DNA of 41,790 nucleotides from Clostridiales bacterium (GTDB lineage Bacteria > Bacillota > Clostridia > Lachnospirales > Lachnospiraceae). Location of the stretch: positions 1 to 41,790 of the forward strand of contig JAAYRE010000032.1 of assembly GCA_012518935.1 (NCBI GenBank). Reading direction: 5' to 3'. The notes below the pieces were generated by a model. It was given only the letters and a program-made list of their open reading frames with translations. It searched no databases and was not told where the DNA came from. Below, piece by piece: positions 1-11,054 of the stretch. Positions within the stretch are counted from its first letter, which is position 1; every line of letters starts with the position of its first letter. A program made the translations under genes and the position numbers.

Positions 1-247
1 CTTTAGCCCTATCAATTGCCAACTTCTCTGCCATATCTACAAATTCACAACCACCATAATATCTTCTACCAGGATATCCTTCTGCATATTTATTGGTTAA
101 CTGGCTGCCCATAGCTGCCATAACCGCTTTACTTACAAAATTCTCTGAAGCTATTAATTCAATATGATCATTTTGCCTTCCTATCTCCAAGGATATAGCA
201 TCGGCAATTTCAGGGTCAAACGCTCTTACATCATCAAATAAGTACAT
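1..247 (-). CDS. glyA: Serine hydroxymethyltransferase, N-terminal part (gene runs off the left edge)
   Basis: Reverse-strand translation from ATG at 247: [82 protein letters not shown]; the IELIASENF and [15 protein letters not shown] motifs are diagnostic of SHMT. Confidence 0.96.
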   Translation of the reverse strand, partial: MYLFDDVRAFDPEIADAISLEIGRQNDHIELIASENFVSKAVMAAMGSQLTNKYAEGYPGRRYYGGCEFVDMAEKLAIDRAK

Positions 248-409
248 TCTAATTCTTTCCTTTCTGGTGAATTATAAAATCATCCTCTTTTACATGGAAT
301 TAGTATATCATATGGTATAATTATTTAAAAGTAGAATTACCCTAATAAACACCATGAATTCATTACTTAATCTTATTAATAAGAAAACATATATTAATAA
401 ATATACATA

Positions 410-904
410 CTATTCTATATAATCTGGTCCAAAGCTAATTGGCAACAACTCCTCAAGAAAATACACAAGATAATCTTCTTCGGACTTAGCCACAATAACA
501 AGAAATTTACGGGGATCTACAAACTCTCTCATAACCTGTCTACATACTCCACATGGAGGGCAGTAATCTTGTAATATACCATCTTTGCCTCCTACTATTG
601 CTATAGCTGCAAAATCCTTTTCTCCTTCACTTATAGCCTTAAAGAAAGCAGTTCTTTCAGCACAATTACTTGGTGAATAAGCTGCATTCTCTACGTTACA
701 TCCTGTATATACCTTTTGCTTGATAGTAAGCAGGGCTGAACCAACCTTAAAATGAGAATATGGGGCATAGGCTTTTTCCATGGCTTCTATAGCATCACGG
801 ATAAGAAGCCTTATGACTGAACGGCTTACCAACTCATTCTTTGCCAACAACTCTCCTTTTTCACGGCGAACTAAACTATGGATTCTATCTTCTTCTTGTT
901 TCAT
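410..904 (-). CDS. cdd: Cytidine deaminase with a roughly 30-aa N-terminal extension
   Basis: AYAPYSHFKVGSALL, CNVENAAYSPSNCAERTAFFKAI and CPPCGVCRQVMREF zinc/catalytic motifs; good RBS (TGGAGGA) before the ATG at 904. Confidence 0.95.
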   Translation of the reverse strand: MKQEEDRIHSLVRREKGELLAKNELVSRSVIRLLIRDAIEAMEKAYAPYSHFKVGSALLTIKQKVYTGCNVENAAYSPSNCAERTAFFKAISEGEKDFAAIAIVGGKDGILQDYCPPCGVCRQVMREFVDPRKFLVIVAKSEEDYLVYFLEELLPISFGPDYIE

Positions 905-987
905 CCTAGTCCTCCATTCTAAATTTTATCTCTAAATATCCTAAGTACACATAGCATAGGTAAGTGACATGCCCCCACCAATTATAG

Positions 988-1653
988 CTAGTACCCACTT
1001 GTCTCTTGATTCTTAGCCAGTTTAACTATTCTACTTGTACCAAGTCTCTGGGCACCAAGCTTAATAAATTGTTTTGCATCATCAAATGAGGTAATTCCTC
1101 CTGCTGCCTTAATCTTTACATCTTGTCCAATATTCTTAGCAAATAAGGTCACATCATCAAAGGTTGCTCCAGCTGTTGAAAAACCTGTAGAAGTCTTAAT
1201 ATAATCAGCTCCTGCCTCTGTTACAACCTGACACATCCTAATTTTTTCATCCTCAGTGAGAAGACATGTTTCAATAATAACCTTTAATATTCTACTACCG
1301 CATACTTCTTTTACCTGCTTGATTTCATCAATAATCTTATAACATTGACGGTTCTTTACATCACCCAGATTTATGACCATATCAATCTCATCTGCACCAT
1401 TTGCAATGGCATCCCTTACCTCAAATACTTTAGTGGCTGTAGTCTGATAGCCATTAGGAAATCCAATCACCGTGCAGACTGCCATCTTATCTTTTACATA
1501 TTCCTTTACCTGCTTTACATAAGATGGTGGTATACATACAGATGCTACACCATAATTAATGGCATCATCACATAGCTGTTTTACTTCCTCCCATGTTGCT
1601 GTTTGGCTAAGCAAGGTATGGTCAACCTTAGCAAAAATCTCTTTTCTATCCAT
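988..1653 (-). CDS. deoC: Deoxyribose-phosphate aldolase
   Basis: [40 protein letters not shown] and KAAGGI motifs of DeoC. Confidence 0.97.
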   Translation of the reverse strand: MDRKEIFAKVDHTLLSQTATWEEVKQLCDDAINYGVASVCIPPSYVKQVKEYVKDKMAVCTVIGFPNGYQTTATKVFEVRDAIANGADEIDMVINLGDVKNRQCYKIIDEIKQVKEVCGSRILKVIIETCLLTEDEKIRMCQVVTEAGADYIKTSTGFSTAGATFDDVTLFAKNIGQDVKIKAAGGITSFDDAKQFIKLGAQRLGTSRIVKLAKNQETSGY

Positions 1654-1703
1654 AACTTCATCTTTCCAATCTTTAATTTGTTTTGATAATCTATTTGATA
1701 TTA

Positions 1704-2420
1704 TTATTGTTCATAAGCAACTTCCAAGGCAATCTCCATCATATCCCGGAAGGTGTTCTGTCTATCCTCTGAAGATAAGGCTTCTCCTGTAAATACATGA
1801 TCTGATATGGTAAATATTCCCAATGCCTTCTTACCTGCCCTCGCTGCATTCATATAAAGGGCTGCTGCCTCCATCTCCACACATAGAACATTCATTTTTT
1901 TCCATAGGGCATTGGTTTCATCATTATCATTATAGAATGGATCAGAAGATAGTACATTACCTACTACTGTCTTTATATTAAGCCTTTCAGCAGCTTCCAC
2001 TGCCTTTCTTAGTAGTCCAAAGTCAGCTATGGGAGCAAAGGTTCCCGGTAACTGATACTGCACTGCATAGTTGGAGTTGGTGGATGCACCCATACCTATA
2101 ACAATATCTCTAAGCTTAATATCATCAGCCATTCCACCGGCAGAGCCTATTCGTATAATATTATCCACATCATAAAAATTAAACAATTCATAAGAATAAA
2201 TCCCAATGGAAGGCATACCCATGCCACTTCCCATAACAGACACCCTTTTGCCCTTATATGTGCCGGTAAATCCCAACATATTTCTTACCTGGTTGAAACA
2301 TTTTACATCCTCTAGATAGTTTTCTGCAATAAACTTGGCCCGTAAAGGATCACCTGGCATAAGAACTGTTTTGGCAATCTCATCTACTTTTGCTTCAATA
2401 TGAGGGGTAGGTATATTCAT
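1704..2420 (-). CDS. deoD: Purine-nucleoside phosphorylase, DeoD type
   Basis: [11 protein letters not shown]...[55 protein letters not shown] motifs. Confidence 0.97.
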   Translation of the reverse strand: MNIPTPHIEAKVDEIAKTVLMPGDPLRAKFIAENYLEDVKCFNQVRNMLGFTGTYKGKRVSVMGSGMGMPSIGIYSYELFNFYDVDNIIRIGSAGGMADDIKLRDIVIGMGASTNSNYAVQYQLPGTFAPIADFGLLRKAVEAAERLNIKTVVGNVLSSDPFYNDNDETNALWKKMNVLCVEMEAAALYMNAARAGKKALGIFTISDHVFTGEALSSEDRQNTFRDMMEIALEVAYEQ

Positions 2421-2611
2421 AAGCTATTCCTCCTTGATAAAATCATTGTGTATTAATATGTGCATGTATTATGAAACTATGGTCAAAGGCCATATTTACA
2501 AAGTTAATAATATAATGTATATAATCATCAATTATTATTTTATATTAACATTATTTCTTGAATAAGGCAATTATATCAATTTAGTATTGCCATTGTTTGT
2601 CTGAAGATCCA

Positions 2612-3004
2612 TTAAAAGTCCGAGTATACTTCTATCTCTCCTGTGAATGGATTCACCCTATACCAACCATAGGTTACAGTATGACCAATACCGGTTTCCT
2701 CATCATCTAATACAAATTCATATAAATGAATTAGATAACAACCACTAATTTCTTCTATTCCTTCATATACCAAATAATAATCTGCCAAAGCCAGTTTATA
2801 GTAGTATTCTTCCTCATTCTCCTTAAAGCTACTTTTAATAAAATTAGTTGCATATTCTTCCCTTACCATATCAAGGGCTTCCATAGGAGTAAGGTTAGCA
2901 TTCCCATTGGTAGTCCATATCTCATCAGAGTATTTGGGATATATATTTATAAAAAAATTAATATTTATTATCAGTATAAGTAATAGAATCGAAATTCGTC
3001 CCAT
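2612..3004 (-). CDS. Hypothetical secreted or membrane-anchored small protein
   Basis: 130-aa ORF with N-terminal hydrophobic segment (ISILLLILIININFFINIY) and RBS-like GGGGAGATA upstream; no family recognised. Confidence 0.6.
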   Translation of the reverse strand: MGRISILLLILIININFFINIYPKYSDEIWTTNGNANLTPMEALDMVREEYATNFIKSSFKENEEEYYYKLALADYYLVYEGIEEISGCYLIHLYEFVLDDEETGIGHTVTYGWYRVNPFTGEIEVYSDF

Positions 3005-3164
3005 AAAAATATCTCCCCATCCTTTAGTCTGCTATATGTATCCAATCCTATCATATGGTTACATATATTTCCAGCTATATCGGTTGGGGAGAATCGACTT
3101 AATCCAATGTTTCTCCTATTATTTTTTGATTTATATCTTGAAAGCCTAGGGCTTAAGCAACGGC

Positions 3165-4184
3165 TTATTCACTGTCCCTTTGTTCCTCAATATAGTCTCC
3201 TTGTTTTATGTCATTATCTATTGTTGAAATAAATCTTTCTCTCATATTACGTTTTCTCAAGATTTTCCGTATTATTAGGACTGCCAGTGAAATTATAGCT
3301 GTCCATATGATAATATAGGGTAGATTAACAACAAACCACACAAAGAAGTTCTTTAATCCTTCGCTGATATCATAGATAGTCTTGCTAAAACCATTCTTAA
3401 TCCTTGTAAATACAGTTTCCTTATCTTGTGTAGGAGTCATTCTCTCCACTTCATTAATAGTGATTGTGACTGTACTATAATCCACCTTATTATCCATTGT
3501 CCTCAACTGGGTTTCATACATCTGAAGCTCGTATCTTATGGAGCTTAAACGGCTTTCTAAGGTAACTATATCATCTAAGGTTTCAGTCTTTTCAAGTAGT
3601 GAAAAAAGCCTTTCCTGCTCAATTTCAAGAGATTTTTTACGACTTTGGGTATCCACATATTCTAATGTGACATTCTCTGATGAAGATGATTCGTTAACAA
3701 CATTTCCATTGTCATTAACTATATCTACAAACTCATCCAACCTATCCTTTGGGATTCTAGCAACAATATAAGCATATCTGTTATTATTGCGACTATTATA
3801 TTTGTTACCACTTATTTCAGTTCTTTCATCATAGCCCCCAAGGCGGGTAATCTCATCCTTCAGTGTATTTATCAAATTGTCAAAATCTTGGGTCTCCACG
3901 TTGAGATTAACATACTTTATAATCTTCTCCATGGTACTTACACCTGAATTATCCACTGATATTCCTGATGAACTGGTTAACTTACCGTCTACCGTGTTGG
4001 ATACAAATCCACCTTCATCAGGCATATCGTTTTTCATATCATAATCGCTACTTTTATATTGTGGTGCACTAGCACTTACTGATGCATCCATTTTGGCACC
4101 ATCATAACCTTTACTGCAAGCAGTCATTATAAAGGTCATTGAAACTGCTATTAATACTGCTATTACCTTTCCGATTTTTTTCAT
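3165..4184 (-). CDS. DUF4349 domain lipoprotein
   Basis: Lipobox-like MTFIMTACSKG, coiled-coil region (LEIEQERLFSLLEKTETLDDIVTLESRLSSIRYELQMYETQL), C-terminal TM helix; typical DUF4349 layout. Start set to the ATG at 4184 (GGAGGA RBS) rather than the ORF-track start at 4199. Confidence 0.82.
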   Translation of the reverse strand: MKKIGKVIAVLIAVSMTFIMTACSKGYDGAKMDASVSASAPQYKSSDYDMKNDMPDEGGFVSNTVDGKLTSSSGISVDNSGVSTMEKIIKYVNLNVETQDFDNLINTLKDEITRLGGYDERTEISGNKYNSRNNNRYAYIVARIPKDRLDEFVDIVNDNGNVVNESSSSENVTLEYVDTQSRKKSLEIEQERLFSLLEKTETLDDIVTLESRLSSIRYELQMYETQLRTMDNKVDYSTVTITINEVERMTPTQDKETVFTRIKNGFSKTIYDISEGLKNFFVWFVVNLPYIIIWTAIISLAVLIIRKILRKRNMRERFISTIDNDIKQGDYIEEQRDSE

Positions 4185-4236
4185 AATATCCTCCTCCAAT
4201 ATTCATAAGAAAATCACATAACCCTCTTTCTTACTC

Positions 4237-4788
4237 TTACTTATTAGACGCAGTAATCCCCCATATAGTTCCATACTCCTCTTCTATAAGCTGAAATAAG
4301 AAATCCATATAAAAATACTCCACACAGATGCCCTTGTCCCCCATGGCTTTCATCTCGCTGCGGCTTACCCATTTTGCCTCTACCACTTCCGCCGGTTCTA
4401 GTGTAAGCTCCTCTATGGTTACATCGGTTCTCACCAGCCATACTGCACAGAAACTATTATGTCTTCTATACATCATTGCTAGGCTGGAATTCTCCCTGGT
4501 GGCCTCTATTCCTAGCTCCTCCCATAATTCCTTCCTGCAAGTAGTCCATGGATCATCTCCAGCTATTGCAGAGCCACTGGTGGCTGCCCAATATCCTGGC
4601 CTCCAGCTTAATGTTTTGGTTCTTTTTTGAAGAAGAATCTGACCTTTACTATTAATAGGGTAAATGTGCACTACCAGATGATAATCCCCATCTGCCAAAG
4701 GTATTCCTCGTTCATGGGTTCTTCCGGTCTTAACAAAACATTTATCATATATATCCCATAGCTCCATGTGCTCACGTCCTTCTATCAT
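4237..4788 (-). CDS. NUDIX hydrolase
   Basis: Nudix-like box GSAIAGDDPWTTCRKELWEELGIE (degenerate at two positions) and surrounding fold residues. An internal start at 4767 (MELWDIYD) is equally plausible. Confidence 0.85.
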   Translation of the reverse strand: MIEGREHMELWDIYDKCFVKTGRTHERGIPLADGDYHLVVHIYPINSKGQILLQKRTKTLSWRPGYWAATSGSAIAGDDPWTTCRKELWEELGIEATRENSSLAMMYRRHNSFCAVWLVRTDVTIEELTLEPAEVVEAKWVSRSEMKAMGDKGICVEYFYMDFLFQLIEEEYGTIWGITASNK

Positions 4789-4844
4789 ATGTTAATTAAC
4801 ATCTATACAATACCATTATATCACAAATATGTAGTTAAGAAACT

Positions 4845-4889
4845 AATATGAAAAGCTGTTGCATATTATATGCAACAGCTTTTCATATT
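4845..4889. terminator. Bidirectional-looking intrinsic terminator hairpin
   Basis: Perfect 21-bp inverted repeat AATATGAAAAGCTGTTGCATA-TTA-TATGCAACAGCTTTTCATATT just downstream of the minus-strand stop at 4903. Confidence 0.8.
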
Positions 4890-4902
4890 CATAAATAATT
4901 GT

Positions 4903-7900
4903 TTATTTATTTACTATAACCTTGATTAGGGGGCCTCTTCCCGCCTTATTAGTGCCCCAAAGCTTTATTGCTGTCCCTTCTTGCTGAGCAGGAATCTCAA
5001 TAGTAAATTTTCCCTTGTTATCAATGGTTCCTTTATATTTTTTACTTCCTATCTGAGCATATACTCTAGTTTGAGTTTTTGCTACCTTTGAAGGTGCATT
5101 CTTAAACTCCTTGGGGGTCTTCACTTCTTCCTCTTCTTCATCTCTCTCTTCTAGGGGAGGGTTATAATCAAGAAGCTCTATGGTACCTGTAATTACCTCA
5201 TCCTTCTCATATATTGGATTCACCTTAGGAGAATCCGGTGAAACCTTAATTAACTGAGACACATAAGGATCACTGGTTCCTGAATCATTAGAGGCTAAAA
5301 CTGTGACTGATGTACCAGATTGGTCTCTATCAGTGGCAAAGGTATATACATATGCTCCTATAGTCTCATCATATTCAAATTCTGTGGTCTTATATGTCTT
5401 CTTACCAATTATAAGAGTAACCTCACAGTCCTTGATGGCAAGCACCTTAACCTCTTTGTCCGTGTTAGTTATTTCATTAAGAAGCATGGGCATATCTGGT
5501 CTTCCAGCTACTACTGTAAAAGACCTGGCCATAAGAATCTTACCATTTTCAAATCTTGTCATAATGTATATCTTATGTCCTACCTCTAAATTCTTCTCAA
5601 GACGATATTGATATCTATGCATTTCATTGGTTGATATTTTATAAAGGTTATTTGTAAACTCTGTCCCCTCTCCCTTGGCTATGGCTAAATACACGTCTCC
5701 ACTAGAATAATAATAGCCTGATATTAAATTGGATTTATCTGTTACTCGGTTCAAAGTAAGATTAGTAGAATCAGGTCTCACATAGAATTCAATATCTTTT
5801 ACTACTACTTGCAAGGGGAAGCTATTTCTTTCTTTATTATCCTTTATATCATAGGCAACAACAATCAGCTCCTGATTAGCATATAGTTGATCCTCAAATT
5901 CTAATACAAAGTTGCCCTCCTTATCAGTCATGGTAGTATAGTAATTATCACCTATTCTAAGCTCAATATTATATAGATTACCTGAAGCTTCGGGAACATA
6001 TCCCCTGATGGATTTTTCAATATTGCTCACATCATAAACTACAGGCATATTGGGAGCCTTCATACTTACTGTGACTGTACTTACCCTACTATTTCTTGAT
6101 ATGTGATCCATTGCGTAAACCTTTATAGATGTTCCTGGCAGTTGGGGTGGTAATATTAGGACAAATTGTCCCTCAGGTGAAACATCAACAATGGTTTCTA
6201 CAATTTTTAGGGAAGGATCATAGATTTCCTTATTTGCCTCAAATAACTCTCTGCCTCCATCATTAGAAACATATACTAGATCATCAATTATAGCTACAAC
6301 CGATGTAATATCATCGTAGGCATTACCAACTATATAATTCATATTATTTGAAACAGGATTGACATGGGGTTGGTTGGGTCCCGTACGATTAATCCTTACA
6401 GGAACTCGCTCACTCTCCAAGCCTCTCTCTTCATCCTTAATATATATATTAATTGTGGTATCTGCCAGTTGACCCGGAAGTGGATATGAGAATTTGCCCG
6501 TAGGTCCGATATTAATCTCATAATCCTTAGTTGGAGTCTCAATAACCAATATAGTATTTGGTTCGGCTTCTCCCTTAATATTGGATTTTCTATTGGTATA
6601 GAATTCAAAAGTAGGTTTAGCTAAAAGGTTGTCACTGAAGTTGTCAATTACAATTCTCTTAACAGCCTTATTCCCATGGATATCCTCAGCAAAGACTGTA
6701 TATATACCATTATTATGGACTGTAAATCCTTTGCTTGGTATGTCATTTTCAACAGCCCATACAGCATTGGATACATCAGTATCATCATTGGCGTACTTAA
6801 GCCTCTTAATTTTGGAATCATCCACTGCTTGTACTGCAATCTCAAAGGAACTTGCCGTTGGATTTGTTACAAGTGGAGCTATTACTATATGAGGAGCACT
6901 GGTATCCTTATTACTTGCTGGATAAGAAGCAATATAATATTTGTATTCATTCTTCTGAATCAACTCATCTACATACCATGGTGTTTCCTCAAATAAGGTG
7001 CCTGCATAGTATGGTACCTTCACAATAAATTCATAACCTGTAGGCAAAATCAATTTCCAGTTATAATCCACCTGTGGCATAATACTTCCACTGGAAGATA
7101 ACTCTTTAATATATTTTCCCAGTATAGATTGACTTCTTACAAATCCTTTTAGTACTGTCTGGTTTTCTACACCTTTGTTGGCATCTGTAGGTTTGGTTAT
7201 CTTGTTAGTTGCAATTAAAAACTCCATATCATCTGTAACTTCTTTTCCCTGATAAGTTACATTGGATACTCTTCTGTCATTATTAATAAAGTTTCCAGAA
7301 AAATCATATCTGGGAAATCTTGATATGTCAATATCATAACTGATCCCATCAAATATATAAAAATTACTCCAATCATTTAGCCATTCCTCACTGATCAGAG
7401 ATTTTAATCCTGTTTGCTTCATCAATGAGGACATAGTGTCATCTTCCCAGTAGGTGTTCCTGCTAGTAGTTTCATAAGCACTGGCAGACCATTCTAACCA
7501 CTCTTTAAGCTGAGCCCCGTTAATATAATATACATAGAGATAACTATTATAATTTTGTAAAGTAGCTAAGTCTGACTCAGTAATTTTATCTTTAATATTC
7601 ACAAAATCATAGATGGATTTAACCCCGTATGTATCATATGTTGAAGCAGCTATAATGGGATAATCCATGTATTTCTTGTCACCCTTAATCTGTTTTAAGG
7701 TATAATTAATCTTAGAGTCATTTAATAATTGAATTGCGGCATTATCTGCTAATAATCCATAATAATTTTGGATTATTGTATCTCCTTTTAATTCACCGAG
7801 AATATCTGTTGCATAATCCTTTAATTCATCTTCCCATTCTCCAAATATGGCACTAATGGACTTATCTTCACTGGTTGACTTTTCATTAACCATCCGTAGC

Positions 7901-8925
7901 TCAGACTTACGATTTACTATCTTAACCTTATCATCATTAATCTCTATCTCTAAATCAACTACCCCTATGGCCTTACCACGATCACCAGCCATTACGACAT
8001 TCTTACCATTCATAAGATAGCTTTCCTTGTTAACCCCTGGAAGCTTAAAATAAGGTGAAGTCATGTCATTAGTAGGGAAAAGATTATGTTCATGTCCACA
8101 CACCACAACATCAATTTCAGGAATTTTTGTTAAGGCATAGGCAACATTCTTAAAATTAGTCTCAGGATTTTCAGGACCAATTCCCGTATGGGAAAGGGCA
8201 ATTATTATATCAGCACCCTCTTCTTTTAATATAGCAGCTTGCTTCTGTGCATTTTCTATCATATCTTCTGTAACCAGTATCCCAGCATAACTATGGGTCT
8301 TGCTAGTAAGAGTGGGAATAGTATGACCAATGATACCAATCTTAATCTCAATCTCCTTGCCATCCCTGCTGGTTACTTTTCGGGTAAGAAGCATATTCTC
8401 AAGAAAGGGATGCTCTCCCGTTCTTGCATCGGTTACATTTGACACTACCGTAATATCACGAAGCCCTGATTCATCCAGTTGTCTAAGGATATAATCATAT
8501 CCATAATCAAAGTCATGGTTTCCCAAAGTAATGGCATCATAACCAACCTGCTTCATTGCCAGGTATATAGGTTGTGTAGCCCCTTGGTTTGTTGAAAATA
8601 TATATTCTGTTGTATAGTCAAATAATACATCACCCGCATCCAGAGTAAGAGTATTGCCCTCTGGAAGTTCAGCTCTTGTCTTATTAATTAGATCAAAAAC
8701 CCTTGCCAGTCCACCATTATTATAATCCACACCCTTTTCGTAATCAAAGCTATTAAGCTGTCCATGGAGGTCTGTGGTTCCAATAATCCTAAGATCAACC
8801 TTCTCATAATCATCTTTTGCTGCATTGGCACTGCCAAGTTTATTTGTACTTAAGCCAATAATCAGGCTAAGTGATGCAATCATCACTATTGCAAACAAAT
8901 TATATTTAACTTTCTTATGCGTCAT
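4903..8925 (-). CDS. Secreted bifunctional 5'-nucleotidase / 2',3'-cyclic-nucleotide phosphodiesterase-type metallophosphoesterase with multiple C-terminal Ig-like domains
   Basis: Signal peptide; metallophosphoesterase motifs GTTDLHGQL, LDAGDVLFDY, TLGNHDFDYG, VVCGHEHN; nucleotidase C-domain; then several beta-rich repeats (TPTKDYEINIGPTGKFSYPLPGQLADTTINIYIKDEERG-like). Confidence 0.93.
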   Translation of the reverse strand: MTHKKVKYNLFAIVMIASLSLIIGLSTNKLGSANAAKDDYEKVDLRIIGTTDLHGQLNSFDYEKGVDYNNGGLARVFDLINKTRAELPEGNTLTLDAGDVLFDYTTEYIFSTNQGATQPIYLAMKQVGYDAITLGNHDFDYGYDYILRQLDESGLRDITVVSNVTDARTGEHPFLENMLLTRKVTSRDGKEIEIKIGIIGHTIPTLTSKTHSYAGILVTEDMIENAQKQAAILKEEGADIIIALSHTGIGPENPETNFKNVAYALTKIPEIDVVVCGHEHNLFPTNDMTSPYFKLPGVNKESYLMNGKNVVMAGDRGKAIGVVDLEIEINDDKVKIVNRKSELRMVNEKSTSEDKSISAIFGEWEDELKDYATDILGELKGDTIIQNYYGLLADNAAIQLLNDSKINYTLKQIKGDKKYMDYPIIAASTYDTYGVKSIYDFVNIKDKITESDLATLQNYNSYLYVYYINGAQLKEWLEWSASAYETTSRNTYWEDDTMSSLMKQTGLKSLISEEWLNDWSNFYIFDGISYDIDISRFPRYDFSGNFINNDRRVSNVTYQGKEVTDDMEFLIATNKITKPTDANKGVENQTVLKGFVRSQSILGKYIKELSSSGSIMPQVDYNWKLILPTGYEFIVKVPYYAGTLFEETPWYVDELIQKNEYKYYIASYPASNKDTSAPHIVIAPLVTNPTASSFEIAVQAVDDSKIKRLKYANDDTDVSNAVWAVENDIPSKGFTVHNNGIYTVFAEDIHGNKAVKRIVIDNFSDNLLAKPTFEFYTNRKSNIKGEAEPNTILVIETPTKDYEINIGPTGKFSYPLPGQLADTTINIYIKDEERGLESERVPVRINRTGPNQPHVNPVSNNMNYIVGNAYDDITSVVAIIDDLVYVSNDGGRELFEANKEIYDPSLKIVETIVDVSPEGQFVLILPPQLPGTSIKVYAMDHISRNSRVSTVTVSMKAPNMPVVYDVSNIEKSIRGYVPEASGNLYNIELRIGDNYYTTMTDKEGNFVLEFEDQLYANQELIVVAYDIKDNKERNSFPLQVVVKDIEFYVRPDSTNLTLNRVTDKSNLISGYYYSSGDVYLAIAKGEGTEFTNNLYKISTNEMHRYQYRLEKNLEVGHKIYIMTRFENGKILMARSFTVVAGRPDMPMLLNEITNTDKEVKVLAIKDCEVTLIIGKKTYKTTEFEYDETIGAYVYTFATDRDQSGTSVTVLASNDSGTSDPYVSQLIKVSPDSPKVNPIYEKDEVITGTIELLDYNPPLEERDEEEEEVKTPKEFKNAPSKVAKTQTRVYAQIGSKKYKGTIDNKGKFTIEIPAQQEGTAIKLWGTNKAGRGPLIKVIVNK

Positions 8926-9183
8926 TCTTCCTCCTTACTATGAAGAATTTATCTTCTTCAAAAATCAGTCAACATTGCCAGCGTTTCACATCCTGGGTAT
9001 AATTTAGCAATATTTTAAGGCAAAAGAATGTCAAATTCCTTAAGAAAATCCTACCAATTCTTATTAAAACATTTAAAGATATCCAAGTAAAGTTATAAGT
9101 CCCTTTCTGAGATTCATATGGGATTATCTAAGAACATTACTTGGATATCAATTTACTCTTTATTATATTTAATTCTAAAAAAT

Positions 9184-9633
9184 TTAAGAATCTAGAAGAA
9201 CAGGACCAATTAATTCTAGCATACGCTCAATCTGTCCTGTAAGATATAGATAGCCGATTAAGGCCTCTACTCCAGTGGCTGTCCGATATTCTATTATATC
9301 CACATTCTTAGCTGAGCTATAGGACTTGGAGTTTCTTCCCCTTTTGTAAATAGCCATTTCCTCCTCAGTCAGCATGTCCTTAATATTCTTATAAAGTTCT
9401 GCTTGGGCAGAAGCCTTAACAAGATTAACAGCCTTCTTATGGAGCTTATTTACTGGGGCATTGCCTTGTTCCACAATATATGTCCGAATTATCAATTCGT
9501 AGATAGCATCTCCTATATAAGCCAAGGTTAGGCCCGAGTAGGATTTTATATCTGTATCCGGCAGCTTCCAGGTCCTTCTAATGTAGTCAGACATAGGTAT
9601 GCATTCATAATCCTTGTTTATTTTCTTTTCCAT
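9184..9633 (-). CDS. mrnC: Mini-ribonuclease 3
   Basis: LTLAYIGDAIYELIIRTYIV ... LHKKAVNLVKASAQAELYKNI ... YKRGRNSKS ... YRTATGVEALIGYLYLTGQ; located after cysS as in Bacillus. Confidence 0.95.
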   Translation of the reverse strand: MEKKINKDYECIPMSDYIRRTWKLPDTDIKSYSGLTLAYIGDAIYELIIRTYIVEQGNAPVNKLHKKAVNLVKASAQAELYKNIKDMLTEEEMAIYKRGRNSKSYSSAKNVDIIEYRTATGVEALIGYLYLTGQIERMLELIGPVLLDS

Positions 9634-11021
9634 TTTACTCCTTCCCTTGTATCCTCAAGTATAATACCCTTATCTAAGAGACTATCTCGGATTTCATCAG
9701 CCCTAGTAAAATCCTTGTTTTTCCTGGCTATTTGTCTTTCCTCTATAAGCTTTTCGATTTCTTCTGGAAGAATTTCTTCCTCTTTCCTCGTCTTAATTCC
9801 AAGGATATCACATAACATTATGATATTTTCATTCATGCTCATAATAAATGTCTTACTGTTTTGTCCATTGCAGTGTGTATTAGCCAGCCTTACCAATTCA
9901 AAAATTGCTGCTATGGCATCTGCGGTGTTAAAATCATCTTCCATTGATGCCTCAAACTTATCTTTTAAGGTCTCTGCCTCTAACAGTATAGCCTTTTCCT
10001 CTTCAGTTACCTCTGCCTCATTTAATTTATGGTTTTTAAGTAGATATTCCAAGGAGTCAACAGCAGTCAAGATGCGTTCTAAGGAATTATGTGCAGAATC
10101 AATTAAATCCCTGCTAAAATTTAAGGGACTACGGTAATGGGCATTAAGCATAAAGAATCTTATAACCTGTCCCGAATATTCATTTAAGATATCCCTTACA
10201 GTAAAGAAATTACCTTTTGATTTGGACATTTTCTTATTATCAATATTAATAAAGGCATTATGCATCCAATAATTGGCAAAGCCCTGGCCACTGGCAGCTT
10301 CACTTTGAGCAATCTCATTTTCATGATGGGGAAATATCAAATCCTCTCCACCTCCATGAATGTCAATCTGCTGCCCAAGATACTTGCTACTCATTACAGA
10401 ACACTCAATATGCCAACCGGGGCGACCATCGCTCCAAGGTGAAGGCCAGAATGGTTCTCCTTCTTTTTTAGGTTTCCAAAGAACAAAGTCCAAGGGGTCA
10501 TCCTTTTCTTCTGCTATTGCTATTCTTGCACCGGATTCCAAATCATCAATATTCTTTTTTGACAGCTTACCATATTCTGCAAAGCTTCTGGTTCTAAAAT
10601 AAACTGTCCCGTTTTTTTCGTATGCATGGCCTTTTTCTATTAATGATTCAATTAACTTAATCATACCATCAATTTCTTCAGTAGCCTTTGGATGGTAAGT
10701 TGCCTCTAGCACATTTAGAGCTTCCATATCTTTTTTATATTCACCAATGTAACGCTCAGAAACCTCCTTAGGATTCACACCCTCATCAAGTGCTTTCTTT
10801 ATAATCTTATCATCCACGTCTGTAAAGTTAAGTACATAGTTAACATCATATCCCTTGTACTCAAAATATCTTCTCACTGTATCAAAGAAAATAGCAGGTC
10901 TTGCATTACCTATATGAATATAATTATATACGGTCGGTCCACAGACATACATCCTAACTTTATTCTTCTCAATGGGATTAAACTCTTCTTTTTGTTGGGT
11001 TAGTGTATTGTATATCCTCAT
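9618..11021 (-). CDS. cysS: Cysteinyl-tRNA synthetase
   Basis: YVCGPTVYNYIHIGNARPAIFFD (HIGH-like), WHIECSVMSSKYLG, KMSKSKGNF (KMSKS) motifs. Overlaps mrnC by 16 nt. Confidence 0.98.
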   Translation of the reverse strand: MRIYNTLTQQKEEFNPIEKNKVRMYVCGPTVYNYIHIGNARPAIFFDTVRRYFEYKGYDVNYVLNFTDVDDKIIKKALDEGVNPKEVSERYIGEYKKDMEALNVLEATYHPKATEEIDGMIKLIESLIEKGHAYEKNGTVYFRTRSFAEYGKLSKKNIDDLESGARIAIAEEKDDPLDFVLWKPKKEGEPFWPSPWSDGRPGWHIECSVMSSKYLGQQIDIHGGGEDLIFPHHENEIAQSEAASGQGFANYWMHNAFINIDNKKMSKSKGNFFTVRDILNEYSGQVIRFFMLNAHYRSPLNFSRDLIDSAHNSLERILTAVDSLEYLLKNHKLNEAEVTEEEKAILLEAETLKDKFEASMEDDFNTADAIAAIFELVRLANTHCNGQNSKTFIMSMNENIIMLCDILGIKTRKEEEILPEEIEKLIEERQIARKNKDFTRADEIRDSLLDKGIILEDTREGVKWKRK

Positions 11022-11054
11022 AATTCATCCTCCTAATAATGACTTTATCATGGT

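Noticed and set aside
1345-1792. Plus-strand ORFs inside deoC/deoD
   Set aside because: Antisense to strong family matches, no RBS or recognisable domains.
4244-4441. 65-aa minus-strand ORF (MAGENRCNHRGAYTRTGG...)
   Set aside because: Out-of-frame shadow within the NUDIX gene.
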